NCBI GenBank assembly: GCA_947630695.1
Contig: CANRIM010000001.1
Coordinates: 1-64,000 of the forward strand
DNA length: 64,000 nt
Source: an uncultured Lachnospiraceae bacterium
GTDB taxonomy: Bacteria > Bacillota > Clostridia > Lachnospirales > Lachnospiraceae
Direction: 5' to 3'
Shown: positions 25,878 to 35,003 of the stretch, piece by piece
How positions within the stretch are numbered: the first letter of the stretch is position 1
How the letters are laid out: each line of letters starts with the position of its first letter
The notes under the pieces: generated by a model
Databases searched by the model: none
Told to the model about the DNA's origin: nothing
What the model saw: the letters and a program-made list of their open reading frames with translations, nothing else
Made by a program: the position numbers and the translations under genes

Positions 25878-27316
25878 TGGATGCAGTGGGGCTGGGACAG
25901 GCCATTAAGAGAAAAAAAATCAGGATATCGGAAGCCGTGGCCCTGTGCGCGGAAGCGATGCGGCAGAAGGAACCGCAGGTCCATGCCTTCCTGACGGATT
26001 TGTCCGAAGAAGCCCGCACACAGGCGGAGCAAATGGAACGAAGCGGGGCATTATTGCAGGCGGATCTGCCGCTGGCGGGGGTCCCTTTTGCTGTCAAGGA
26101 TAATATTTCCCTGCAAGGCGTCCGGCTGACCTGCGCTTCCCGGATGCTGGCGCAGTACCGGGCCGCGTATACGGCCACGGCGCTGCAGCGGCTGCTGGAC
26201 GGGGGCTGCATCTGTATGGGAAAAACCAATCTGGATGAATTTGCCTTCGGTTCCACCGGGGAAAGCTCATATTTCGGACCGACAAGCAATCCACTGGATC
26301 TGCGGCGGGTGGCCGGCGGCTCTTCCTCCGGCTCTGCGGCAGCGGTGGCGGCGGGAGAATGTTTCTTTGCGCTGGGAAGCGACAGCGGCGGCTCTGTCCG
26401 CCTGCCGGCGGCTTACTGCGGCCTGGTGGGCCTTTTGCCCACCTATGGGCGGGTATCCCGTTACGGCCTGGTGGCCCATGTCTCCTCTATGGATCAGATC
26501 GGCTGCATCACCCGTTCAGTCCGGGACAGCGCTGCGGTGCTGGCCCAGATGGCGGGAAAGGATCCCAGGGACGCCACCAGCGTGACGGCGCCGAAGCAGT
26601 TTGCCTTTTCGGCGGATATCAGGGACTATCGCATCGGCGTCTGGGATCCGGAAGAGATTGGGGCAGAGGCATGTGTACTGCGCACCCTGCAGGCGGCGGC
26701 GCAGCTGTTGAAAGAGCATGCCGCAGACCTGGCGTATTTCCGGCTGGAGGAACTGAAAAACGCGGAAAGCATTTACCGGGTCATCGAACGGGCGGAGGCT
26801 TCCTCCAATCTGGCCCGTTTTGACGGGATCAAATACGGCGGAACCAAGGCCAAAGCCGGCAATCTGGCCGCGCGCTATGCCGCCGAGGAGGAACAGGGCT
26901 TCGGGCAGGAGGTCAAAGACCGGATCCGCCGCGGGCGGTACTATTTATCGGAAGGCTATGAAACCGTCTATCTGCCGGCGGTGGAGGCCAGATGGAAGCT
27001 GCAGGCGGCGCTTATGGAAGCCTTCCGGCACTGTGACCTGCTTTTGCTGCCGGTTTCGAAGGACATTGCGCCTTTGAAAGGAACGCCTGCGGAATATTCG
27101 GAAGAAACGGGCGGCGCGGACGCTTTTACGACTGCCGCCAATCTGGCGCAGCTGCCTGCCATTGCCCTTCCCTTTGGCGTACAGGACGGGATGCCGGTGG
27201 GAGTGCAGCTGATGGCGGCGCCGTTTTGTGAAGCGAAACTGTTTGCGGCGGCAGCCGTACTGGAAAAAAATGCGCCGAATGAGATAAAGAGGAAGGAAAA
27301 TGTCCATACTATATGA
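25874..27316 (+). CDS. gatA: Asp/Glu-tRNA amidotransferase subunit A
   Basis: The product has 480 residues. The amidase triad is visible: K75 in VPFAVKDN, the cis-serine in AGGSSSGSA (S150/S151) and the nucleophile S174 in GSDSGGSVR, where the more common Thr before GGS is Ser. It releases ammonia from glutamine and passes it to GatB for conversion of Glu-tRNA(Gln) or Asp-tRNA(Asn). The start may be either of two adjacent ATGs (25874 or 25877). The end overlaps gatB by 17 bases. Confidence 0.95.
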   Translation: MMDAVGLGQAIKRKKIRISEAVALCAEAMRQKEPQVHAFLTDLSEEARTQAEQMERSGALLQADLPLAGVPFAVKDNISLQGVRLTCASRMLAQYRAAYTATALQRLLDGGCICMGKTNLDEFAFGSTGESSYFGPTSNPLDLRRVAGGSSSGSAAAVAAGECFFALGSDSGGSVRLPAAYCGLVGLLPTYGRVSRYGLVAHVSSMDQIGCITRSVRDSAAVLAQMAGKDPRDATSVTAPKQFAFSADIRDYRIGVWDPEEIGAEACVLRTLQAAAQLLKEHAADLAYFRLEELKNAESIYRVIERAEASSNLARFDGIKYGGTKAKAGNLAARYAAEEEQGFGQEVKDRIRRGRYYLSEGYETVYLPAVEARWKLQAALMEAFRHCDLLLLPVSKDIAPLKGTPAEYSEETGGADAFTTAANLAQLPAIALPFGVQDGMPVGVQLMAAPFCEAKLFAAAAVLEKNAPNEIKRKENVHTI

Positions 27317-28745
27317 AACGTATGAAACCGTAATCGGGTTGGAAATCCATGTGGAGCTTCTGACGAAAACCAAGCTGTTCTGCGCCTGCAGTACGGCCTT
27401 TGGCGGCGCGCCCAACAGCAATACCTGCCCGGTCTGCGCCGGACTGCCCGGCAGCCTGCCGGTATTGAACCGGAAGGCAGTGGAAAAATGCGTGATGCTG
27501 GGGCTGGCACTGCACAGTGACATTGCCCGGTGCAGCTGGTTTGACCGGAAAAATTATTATTATCCGGACAACCCGCAGAATTATCAGATCACACAGTTTT
27601 ACGCGCCCCTGTGCACCGGCGGGTATCTGGAAACGGAGAAGGGAAAACGGATCCGCATCCGGGAAATGCATCTGGAGGATGACGCCGGAAAGCTGCTGCA
27701 CCGGGGGTCAAAAACACTGATCGATTACAACCGCAGCGGCGTGCCGCTGATTGAAATCGTTACGGCGCCGGATTTTTCCTCTGCGGAGGAAGCTGTTCAA
27801 TTTCTGCGGAAACTGCGGGAAATCCTGCTGTCGCTGGGAATTTCCGACTGCAAGATGCAGGAGGGCTCCCTGCGGGTGGACGTGAATCTCTCCGTAAAGC
27901 CGGCAGGGGCAGAGGAAAACGGCGTGCGGGCGGAAATCAAAAATGTCAATTCCTTTTCGGAACTGGTGCCGCTGGCAGCATTTGAAAAGAAACGGCAGGT
28001 GGATCTGCTGGCCGCCGGGGGAAGGCCGGTACAGGAAACCAGAGGCTGGGACGGCAGGACCCAGACCACGTTTTTCATGCGGCGGAAGGAGACGCCCCGG
28101 GATTATCGCTATTTCAGGGAGCCGGACCTTCCGGCGCTTGCACTGACCGATGCAGATATCGCCGCCATCCGGGCCAAAATGCCGAAAAGCGCCGATGAGA
28201 TCCGGCAGGAAATGATGGAACGCTTCGGCGTTTCTGCGGCGGAAGCGGCGGCGCTGCAGAAGGAACCGGCGCTGTACGCGCTGTTTTGTGAAACCTATGG
28301 GCTGAGACCGGATGCGAAGCGGATCCTCAACCGGCTGCTGCAGGAGGGCACTGCCATTTTGCGGCAGAACGGACAGGCTTGGGAGGAGGTCCGGATGCGG
28401 GCGGCGGATTTTGCTGCGCTTTTGGAACTGGGGGCTTCCGGCAGGATCAGCCTGACAACGGAAAAAGCGCTGCTGCAGCGCATGTTTTCGGAAAGCTTTG
28501 ATCCGGTGGCCTATGTCCGGAGCCATGATCTGATGCAGCAGACAGATGAAGGGAAACTGAAGGAAACCGCGCAGCAGGTGGTTGCGGACAATCCGTCGTC
28601 TGTCCGGGATTATCTGGCGGGAAAGGACCGGGCGCTGCAGTATCTGACCGGACAGGGCATGAAAGCGCTGGCAGGCAGGGCGGATGCGAAGCAGCTGCAG
28701 GACTGTATACGGGAAGTATTAAAGAAGGGGAGGAATGAGAGATGA
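27300..28745 (+). CDS. gatB: Asp/Glu-tRNA amidotransferase subunit B
   Basis: The product has 481 residues. The N-terminal YETVIGLEIHVELLTKTKLFC, the zinc cysteines in CACSTAF and NTCPVCAGLPG, and DYNRSGVPLIEIVT are family hallmarks; a GatB/YqeY tail domain fills the last 150 residues. It is the kinase and tRNA-binding half of the amidotransferase. It overlaps gatA at its start and the YitT gene by four bases at its end (ATGA), so all four genes are tightly coupled. Confidence 0.96.
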   Translation: MSILYETYETVIGLEIHVELLTKTKLFCACSTAFGGAPNSNTCPVCAGLPGSLPVLNRKAVEKCVMLGLALHSDIARCSWFDRKNYYYPDNPQNYQITQFYAPLCTGGYLETEKGKRIRIREMHLEDDAGKLLHRGSKTLIDYNRSGVPLIEIVTAPDFSSAEEAVQFLRKLREILLSLGISDCKMQEGSLRVDVNLSVKPAGAEENGVRAEIKNVNSFSELVPLAAFEKKRQVDLLAAGGRPVQETRGWDGRTQTTFFMRRKETPRDYRYFREPDLPALALTDADIAAIRAKMPKSADEIRQEMMERFGVSAAEAAALQKEPALYALFCETYGLRPDAKRILNRLLQEGTAILRQNGQAWEEVRMRAADFAALLELGASGRISLTTEKALLQRMFSESFDPVAYVRSHDLMQQTDEGKLKETAQQVVADNPSSVRDYLAGKDRALQYLTGQGMKALAGRADAKQLQDCIREVLKKGRNER

Positions 28746-29596
28746 AGGGAAAGGAAGGACTGAAAACCGCGCTGTGTATGCTGCTGGGAAGCCTGCTGAT
28801 GGCCATGTCCACCAAATGCGTGTTTGACCGCGCCGGTATGGTGACCGGCGGCATCAGCGGGATTGCGATTATTCTGAAACATCTGACGGAAACTTTTGCC
28901 GGCAGGGCGCTGCCCCTCTGGCTGACCACACTGGTGCTCAATCTGCCGCTGTTTGTCATCGGGGGAAAGGTGCTGGGCTTTCGTTTTATCCGAAAAACCA
29001 TGATCACCACCATTTTGATGACCCTTTGGCTGTATATTCTGCCGGAGGATCTGTTTCAGCTGCAGGATTACGTGCTGATCAGTATTTTCGGGGCGCTGCT
29101 GTCCGGGCTTTCGGTGGGACTGGTCTTCATGGTAGGCGCTTCTACCGGCGGCACCGATACGCTGGCTGCGGTGATCCAGCATTACCGGCGGGAAATCTCG
29201 GCGGTGCGGCTGCTGCAGATCGTAGACGGCGTGATCGTTCTGGGCGCGGGATTTTTATTCGGACTGGAAAAGACCCTGTATGCGCTGATTGCCATTTATA
29301 TAGCGGCCAAGGTGTCGGAGCTGCTTTTGCTGGGCTCGCATTTTGCGAAGCAGGTATATATCATTTCGGAACAGATCGGCGCCATTTCCGACCGGATCTT
29401 AAAAGAGCTGGACCGGGGACTGACCCTGATTTCTTCCAGAGGCGCTTATACGGGAAATGAAAAGCAGATGGGCTTCTGTATCGTATCCCGGCGGCAGATC
29501 GTCCCGCTGAAAAATATCGTCAGCGAGACGGACCCGGAGGCGTTTCTGGTGGTGGGAGACGCCAGAGAGGTCTTAGGCGAGGGCTGGTCCAGCTAA
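28742..29596 (+). CDS. YitT-family membrane protein (DUF2179)
   Basis: The product has 284 residues with five or six membrane helices over residues 1-195. The MVTGGISGIAIIL and GASTGGTDTLAAVI motifs are typical of YitT. A cytosolic C-terminal domain of the DUF2179 type (GLTLISSRGAYTG, IVSRRQIVPLK) follows. The molecular function of the family is not settled. Its translational coupling to gatB is unexpected and may only reflect gene packing. Confidence 0.88.
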   Translation: MKGKEGLKTALCMLLGSLLMAMSTKCVFDRAGMVTGGISGIAIILKHLTETFAGRALPLWLTTLVLNLPLFVIGGKVLGFRFIRKTMITTILMTLWLYILPEDLFQLQDYVLISIFGALLSGLSVGLVFMVGASTGGTDTLAAVIQHYRREISAVRLLQIVDGVIVLGAGFLFGLEKTLYALIAIYIAAKVSELLLLGSHFAKQVYIISEQIGAISDRILKELDRGLTLISSRGAYTGNEKQMGFCIVSRRQIVPLKNIVSETDPEAFLVVGDAREVLGEGWSS

Positions 29597-29640
29597 AAAT
29601 CCGGCTTTCTGTAAAAAGTTCACAAAATTTCCACTGTACT

Positions 29641-29714
29641 TTTTAAGAATTGTGCTTTAAAATAAAGTTGCAGATCTATTTATTGAACGATTTTAATAAG
29701 TCATTTTAAGAATT
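29641..29714 (+). promoter_or_regulatory. AT-rich control region with a direct repeat
   Basis: TTTTAAGAATT occurs at 29641-29651 and again at 29704-29714 in the 143-base gap before the PucR/CdaR-type regulator gene. The second copy is just ahead of its ribosome binding site. Possible binding site of the regulator itself. Confidence 0.35.
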
Positions 29715-29739
29715 CTGACAGACAAGCGGGGAGAAACAA

Positions 29740-30828
29740 ATGATTTCAAATCAGATTTTGCAAAACACGATCGATGGTCTGAAGGGAATTACACGTGTGA
29801 ATTTTTGTGTAATCGATATGGAAGGCAATGAACTGGCCACAACTATGAATATCGAAGAGGACTACAAGGAAATGATCCAGGATTTTGTGGCATCTCCGGC
29901 AGAGTCCCAGGTCGTAGGCGGATATCATTATTTTAAGATTGTGGACGAGCAGCAGCTGGGCTACATTCTGCTGGCCAAGGGCGACAGCGACGATGTTTTC
30001 ATGATCGGAAATCTGGCGGCGTTTCAGCTGCAGAATCTGCTGGTTGCTTACAAAGAAAAATTTGACAAGGACAATTTTATCAAGAGTCTGATTCTGGACA
30101 ATCTGCTGCTTGTGGATATCTATTCCCGGGCAAGGAAACTGCGGATCGATACGGAAAGCCGCAGGGCGGTGTTTATTGTGGAACTCAACCGGGGCAATGA
30201 AAACGCCGCCATGGAGGCGCTGAAAAATACATATTCGGATAAGAACAGGGATTTCATTACTTCCGTGGATGAGAACAACATCATTCTCATCAAGGAACTC
30301 AGCGATCAGGAAACCTATGATTATATGGATAAGATCGCCAGGGATATGCTGGCTACCGTGAAGAATCAGCAAAACGTACCGGTGCGTGTGGCTTACGGCA
30401 CGATTGTGCGGGAACTGAAGGAGGTTTCGCGGTCTTACAAAGAGGCGAAGATGGCGCTGGAGGTGGGCAAGATCTTTTTCGTGGAAAAAGAAGTGGTTTC
30501 TTACAGCAATCTCGGCATCGGCCGGCTGATTTATCAGCTGCCGCTGCCTTTGTGCAAGATGTTTATCAAGGAAATTTTCGATGGAAAATCGCCGGATGAG
30601 TTTGATGAAGAAACCCTGACGACCATCAATAAGTTTTTTGAAAACAATCTGAATGTTTCCGAAACTTCCCGGCAGCTGTTTGTACACCGCAATACCCTGG
30701 TTTACCGACTGGACAAGCTGCAGAAAACCACCGGACTGGATCTGCGGGTGTTCGAGGACGCCATCACCTTCAAGATTTCCCTGATGGTGGTCAGATATAT
30801 GCGATATATGGAGAAACAGGATTTTTAG
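29740..30828 (+). CDS. PucR/CdaR-type transcriptional regulator
   Basis: The product has 362 residues. The C-terminal 60 residues (LNVSETSRQLFVHRNTLVYRLDKLQKTTGLDLR) form the helix-turn-helix of the PucR/CdaR group. A GGDEF-like central domain (RVAYGTIVRELKEVSRSYKEAKMAL) precedes it, as in CdaR. The N-terminal 130 residues look like a PAS- or GAF-like sensor. GGGGAGA lies before the ATG. The effector is unknown. It sits 37 bases before ftsE, so it may influence cell-division genes, but the gap allows separate regulation. Confidence 0.85.
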   Translation: MISNQILQNTIDGLKGITRVNFCVIDMEGNELATTMNIEEDYKEMIQDFVASPAESQVVGGYHYFKIVDEQQLGYILLAKGDSDDVFMIGNLAAFQLQNLLVAYKEKFDKDNFIKSLILDNLLLVDIYSRARKLRIDTESRRAVFIVELNRGNENAAMEALKNTYSDKNRDFITSVDENNIILIKELSDQETYDYMDKIARDMLATVKNQQNVPVRVAYGTIVRELKEVSRSYKEAKMALEVGKIFFVEKEVVSYSNLGIGRLIYQLPLPLCKMFIKEIFDGKSPDEFDEETLTTINKFFENNLNVSETSRQLFVHRNTLVYRLDKLQKTTGLDLRVFEDAITFKISLMVVRYMRYMEKQDF

Positions 30829-30865
30829 TCTTTCGGACGATCCGGGACAGACAGAGGGACGAGAA

Positions 30866-31555
30866 ATGATTCAATTGGAAAATGTGTGTAAAGAGTATTC
30901 CGCGGGAATGCCTGCGGTTCGAAATATCAATCTGCATATCAAAGAGGGAGAGTTTGTATTTATTGTCGGAAACAGCGGCGTGGGAAAAACAACGCTGTTC
31001 CGTTTGCTGTTGAAGGAGATTGAACCCACCTCGGGGAAAATCGTCATTGCGGGACAGGAGCTTTCAAAGATCAAACGCAGAAAGCTGCCTGATTTTCGGA
31101 AGAATATCGGCGTTGTATTTCAGGATTTCCGCCTGCTGAAGGAGTACAATGTCTATGAAAATATTGCTTTTGCCCAGCGGGTGGTGCAGATGCCGGCAAG
31201 AACGATCAAAAGAGAAGTCCCCCGGGCGCTGTCTATGGTGGGACTGGCAGACAAGTACAAATCCTTCCCCGATCAGCTGTCCGGCGGCGAACAGCAGCGG
31301 GTGGCCATTGCCCGCGCGCTGATCAACAAACCGCAGATTCTGATTGCAGATGAGCCTACGGGCAACCTGGATCCGCAAAATTCCTGGGATATTATGCAGC
31401 TTCTGGAAGAAGTCAATGCAAATAACGGAACGACGATCATTGTCGTGACCCACAACCGGGAAATTGTCGACAGGATGAAGAAGCGCGTTATCCACATGGA
31501 TAACGGCGAGATCATCAACGACGTGGACGAGGGGGGATATTTCCATGAGGCTTAG
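30866..31555 (+). CDS. ftsE: Cell division ATP-binding protein FtsE
   Basis: The product has 229 residues. Walker A GNSGVGKTT near residue 36, signature LSGGEQQR and Walker B ILIADEPTGNLD are all intact. The YNVYENIAFA segment is typical of FtsE. With FtsX it forms an ABC-type complex that drives peptidoglycan hydrolysis at the septum rather than transport. It overlaps ftsX by 11 bases. Confidence 0.95.
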   Translation: MIQLENVCKEYSAGMPAVRNINLHIKEGEFVFIVGNSGVGKTTLFRLLLKEIEPTSGKIVIAGQELSKIKRRKLPDFRKNIGVVFQDFRLLKEYNVYENIAFAQRVVQMPARTIKREVPRALSMVGLADKYKSFPDQLSGGEQQRVAIARALINKPQILIADEPTGNLDPQNSWDIMQLLEEVNANNGTTIIVVTHNREIVDRMKKRVIHMDNGEIINDVDEGGYFHEA

Positions 31556-32453
31556 CGCATTTTTTTATGTACTCAAACAGGGCGTGAAAAATATTTTCCG
31601 GCATAAGCTGTTTTCACTGGCCTCTGTTGCCACAATGATCACCTGTATTTTCCTGTTTGGCACCATTTACGCCATGGTGACAAATGTCAATCATATGGTT
31701 ATGACCGCGGAGGAAAGCGTGGGCATCACCGTGTTTTTTAACGAAGGACTGAGTGAAAAGGAAATTCAGAAAATCGGCGAGGAAATTCAGGCCATCGACG
31801 CCGTGTCCGAGATTCATTTTGTGTCGGCGCAGGAAGCCTGGGAGGATTACAAGAGCCGCTATTTTGCGGAAAACGAGAGTCTTTCGGAGGGATTTGAGGA
31901 GGACAATCCGCTGGCAAATTCGGCCAATTATCAGGTCATGCTGTCCGATGTGTCCCAGCAGGCTAAGGTGACGGAACGAATCGGGAATATCATCGGCGTG
32001 CGGCGGGTCAATTCCAGCCAGGATCTGGCCAACACCCTGACCGGCGTCAATTCTCTGCTGATGTATATGAGCATCGCGGTGATCGGCCTGCTGCTGGTGG
32101 TATCGGTATTTCTGATCAGCAACACGATTTCCATGGGCGTAGCGGTCCGGAGTGAGGAAATCGCGATCATGAAACTGATGGGCGCGAAAAATTCCTTTGT
32201 CAGAGCGCCGTTTTTGATTGAAGGTATGCTGCTGGGGGCTGTGGGCGCCATTGTGCCGCTTGCCGTTTTGTATCTGCTTTACGGCAAGGTGATCGCTATC
32301 GTGCTGCACCGCTACAGCATTTTGTCCAATCTGCTGCAGTTTTTGCCGGTGAATCAGGTCTTTCGCGGTCTGGCGCCGCTGTCGCTGATCATGGGCATAT
32401 TTGTAGGATTCGCGGGCAGCTTTATCAGTATTCGAAGACATTTGAAAGTATAG
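31545..32453 (+). CDS. ftsX: Permease-like cell division protein FtsX
   Basis: The product has 302 residues. One membrane helix near residue 22-44, an extracellular domain of about 125 residues, then three C-terminal helices match FtsX topology. The extracellular loop normally contacts the hydrolase activator, encoded next (32514). Confidence 0.94.
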   Translation: MRLSAFFYVLKQGVKNIFRHKLFSLASVATMITCIFLFGTIYAMVTNVNHMVMTAEESVGITVFFNEGLSEKEIQKIGEEIQAIDAVSEIHFVSAQEAWEDYKSRYFAENESLSEGFEEDNPLANSANYQVMLSDVSQQAKVTERIGNIIGVRRVNSSQDLANTLTGVNSLLMYMSIAVIGLLLVVSVFLISNTISMGVAVRSEEIAIMKLMGAKNSFVRAPFLIEGMLLGAVGAIVPLAVLYLLYGKVIAIVLHRYSILSNLLQFLPVNQVFRGLAPLSLIMGIFVGFAGSFISIRRHLKV

Positions 32454-32513
32454 GAAAAAGAAACCGCTTTGCACTTTTTTGTGACAGATGCGGTTTGTGA
32501 GGGGAGTATTCGT

Positions 32514-33713
32514 ATGAAAAAAATGAGCAGGGCATTGGCTTTTCTGCTGATGATCAGTATGCTGGCGCTGCCGGCGGGGTATCGGCCGCAGGCTTCCATA
32601 CAGAGTCAGATCAACAGTAAGCAGCAGGAAATCAAAAAGCTGCGGGATAAGTACAGCGCAACGCAGAACGCCATCAGCGATGTACAGAAGAAGAAGCAGG
32701 AAATGGAAGACACAGTCCGGGAACTGGATAATCAGCTTTCCGAGGCGGTCTTAAAGTACAATTCGCTGATGAACCGGCAGGAAACGCTGGAGGAGGAAAT
32801 CGACGAGGCTCAGGTGCAGCTGGAGGCCGCGACAGAGAAGGAAAACCAGCAGTACGACAATATGAAGCTGCGTATCCAGTACATGTACGAGGTGGGAGAT
32901 CAGTCGTATCTGGAAATTTTGCTGACATCCAAAAATCTGGTTGATTTTATCAATAATGTTACATATATTACAGAGATCTCTCTCTATGACAGGAAGATGC
33001 TTACCAGCTATCAGGAAACAAAGCAGCAGATCGCGGACAACAAGGCGCTGCTGGAAAAGGATCGGACGGAACTGACCGGCCTGGTGGCGGACGCGAAACA
33101 GCAATCCGATGATATCGAAACCATGCTGGCGGATAAAAACGCTCAGGTGGCGCGGTATGAAAAGGATATTGCCATTCTGGAGGGAGAAAAGGAAGACTAT
33201 CAGGCAAAAATCGATGAAAGGAACAATCAGATTGCCGCGCTGGAAAAGCAGGCCGCATCCGTTGTCAACGGGCCGGCTTCAACAGGAACGAATACATCTG
33301 CCGACGGCGGAGGCAGTCAGGGCGGTTCTTCCTCGGGCGGATTTATCTGGCCCTGTCCCGCCAGCCACTATATTACCGACGACTACGGATACCGGTATTA
33401 CAAAGGATATTCTTTCCACAGCGGGATCGATATTGCCGCAGGCATGGGTTCGTCCATCATTGCGGCGGGCAGCGGAACGGTGGCTTCCGCAGGCTACAGC
33501 AATTCCATGGGAAACTATGTGATGATCGCGCATGGAAACGGAATCGTAACAGTATATATGCACGCGTCGGCACTGATGGTTTCTACAGGACAGAGTGTAT
33601 CCGCAGGACAGCAGATCGCCCTTGTGGGTTCCACGGGGGATTCGACCGGGCCGCATCTGCATTTTTCAGTCAGAGTGAACGGCGGCTATGTGAATCCGTG
33701 GGATTATCTCTAA
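32514..33713 (+). CDS. Murein hydrolase activator/M23 peptidase, EnvC/PcsB-like
   Basis: The product has 399 residues. A signal peptide (residues 1-25) leads into a long coiled coil (about 28-250), a Ser/Gly-rich linker (about 255-280) and a LytM/M23 domain. Metal ligands are present: H302 and D306 in HSGID, and H381/H383 in HLHF. It should therefore be an active endopeptidase rather than a degenerate activator like E. coli EnvC. GAGGGGAG lies ahead of ATG 32514; an upstream frame extension lacks a signal. Position after ftsEX strongly suggests that it is the partner moved by FtsEX. Confidence 0.92.
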   Translation: MKKMSRALAFLLMISMLALPAGYRPQASIQSQINSKQQEIKKLRDKYSATQNAISDVQKKKQEMEDTVRELDNQLSEAVLKYNSLMNRQETLEEEIDEAQVQLEAATEKENQQYDNMKLRIQYMYEVGDQSYLEILLTSKNLVDFINNVTYITEISLYDRKMLTSYQETKQQIADNKALLEKDRTELTGLVADAKQQSDDIETMLADKNAQVARYEKDIAILEGEKEDYQAKIDERNNQIAALEKQAASVVNGPASTGTNTSADGGGSQGGSSSGGFIWPCPASHYITDDYGYRYYKGYSFHSGIDIAAGMGSSIIAAGSGTVASAGYSNSMGNYVMIAHGNGIVTVYMHASALMVSTGQSVSAGQQIALVGSTGDSTGPHLHFSVRVNGGYVNPWDYL

Positions 33714-33730
33714 AATGTTGAAAGTCATTT

Positions 33731-33762
33731 CGGGCAGGCTGAAACGGTCTGCCCGAATTTTT
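33731..33762 (+). terminator. Intercistronic hairpin between the M23 and S41 genes
   Basis: CGGGCAG (33731-33737) pairs with CTGCCCG (33749-33755), then AATTTTT. The S41 ribosome binding site follows at once, so it may be a partial terminator. Confidence 0.6.
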
Positions 33763-33776
33763 CAGGAGGATGATAC

Positions 33777-34982
33777 ATGAACAAAAAATCCTTTTTTTCA
33801 GGAATCGCAGTGGGGATTCTGGCGGTTCTGCTGGTTCTGACCGTCAGAACCGGGATCGTGGCAGTCAGAGGATCTTCCAACAGCAGTACGAAAATTTCAG
33901 AAAACGTAGAAAAAAAACTGGGGGATCTGCAGCGCATTGTCAGCCGGTTTTATCTCAATGAAGCGGATCTGGAGGACGGACAGCTGGAAGACGGGATATA
34001 CAAAGGCTTTATGAGCGCCCTGAACGATCCGTATTCCGTATATTATACAAAAGAAGAAACGGCGGACGTCAATCAGAATATGAAGGGCACCTATTACGGC
34101 ATCGGCGCGCAGCTGATGCAGAATGCGGAGACGAACGTGCTTACGGTATCCAAATGCTTTGAAGGGTCTGGGGCGGCGGAAAGCGGTCTGCAGCCTTATG
34201 ATATCATTACGGAAGTGGATGGCACCGATATCACCGGCATGGATATCAGCTCTGCAGTGGCGCTGATCAAGGGAGACGCAGGAACAAAGGTTACGCTGAC
34301 GGTGTACCGAGAGAGCGAACCCGAACCGCTGCATATTACGATCACGCGCCGGGAGGTTGAAATTCCGACGGTAGAATATGAAGTGCTGGAAGACAATATC
34401 GGCTATATTCTGCTGACGGAATTTGATGAAACTTCGGTCAGCCAGTTCAACAAAGCTTACAGCACGCTGATGGATCAGAATGTGGACGGCTTGGTTGTGG
34501 ATCTTCGGAACAATCCCGGCGGGCTGCTTTCGGTGGTCAGAGAGCTGCTGGGACATTTCGTGCCGGATGACGGGATGATCGTATATACGGAAGACAAATA
34601 CGGACATAAAGAGAAATTGTATGCGAAGACGTCTTCCCTCTGCAGCAAACCTCTGGTGGTGCTTGTCAATGAATACAGCGCATCCGCTTCCGAAATTTTT
34701 TCAGGGGCGGTACAGGATCACGGAACCGGAACGATTCTGGGCACGACGACCTACGGCAAGGGCGTTATGCAGCAGGTCATCGATTTGCAGGACGGAACCT
34801 CGGTGAAGGTAACGGTCAGCAAATACTTTACACCGTCCGGACAGGATATCAACGGTAAAGGAATCACGCCGGATGTGAAGGTGGAACAGGACGAAGCGGT
34901 GCGGTATCTGTCCGATGTGCCGTATGAACAGGACACGCAGCTGCAGGCGGCGGTCCGCCAGATCAAAGAAACTGCCAGATAA
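33777..34982 (+). CDS. S41-family C-terminal processing peptidase
   Basis: The product has 401 residues. An N-terminal signal anchor (FFSGIAVGILAVLLVLTV) is followed by a PDZ domain (about residues 95-180, with GSGAAESGLQPYDII) and the S41 catalytic domain. The Ser lies in EYSASASEIF (S303/S305) and the Lys is K328 in TYGKGVMQ. CtpA/CtpB proteins cut secreted or envelope proteins outside the membrane. Its place after ftsEX and the M23 protein suggests control of that hydrolase, as shown for CtpA-type enzymes in other bacteria (inference). Confidence 0.93.
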   Translation: MNKKSFFSGIAVGILAVLLVLTVRTGIVAVRGSSNSSTKISENVEKKLGDLQRIVSRFYLNEADLEDGQLEDGIYKGFMSALNDPYSVYYTKEETADVNQNMKGTYYGIGAQLMQNAETNVLTVSKCFEGSGAAESGLQPYDIITEVDGTDITGMDISSAVALIKGDAGTKVTLTVYRESEPEPLHITITRREVEIPTVEYEVLEDNIGYILLTEFDETSVSQFNKAYSTLMDQNVDGLVVDLRNNPGGLLSVVRELLGHFVPDDGMIVYTEDKYGHKEKLYAKTSSLCSKPLVVLVNEYSASASEIFSGAVQDHGTGTILGTTTYGKGVMQQVIDLQDGTSVKVTVSKYFTPSGQDINGKGITPDVKVEQDEAVRYLSDVPYEQDTQLQAAVRQIKETAR

Positions 34983-35003
34983 AGCAAAACGGGATGGAGA
35001 GTT

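Noticed and set aside
32461-32496. Inverted repeat AAACCGC/GCGGTTT between ftsX and the M23 gene
   Set aside because: There is no T-run after the stem, and the ribosome binding site follows at once. It may be chance or a minor mRNA processing site, not enough to call.
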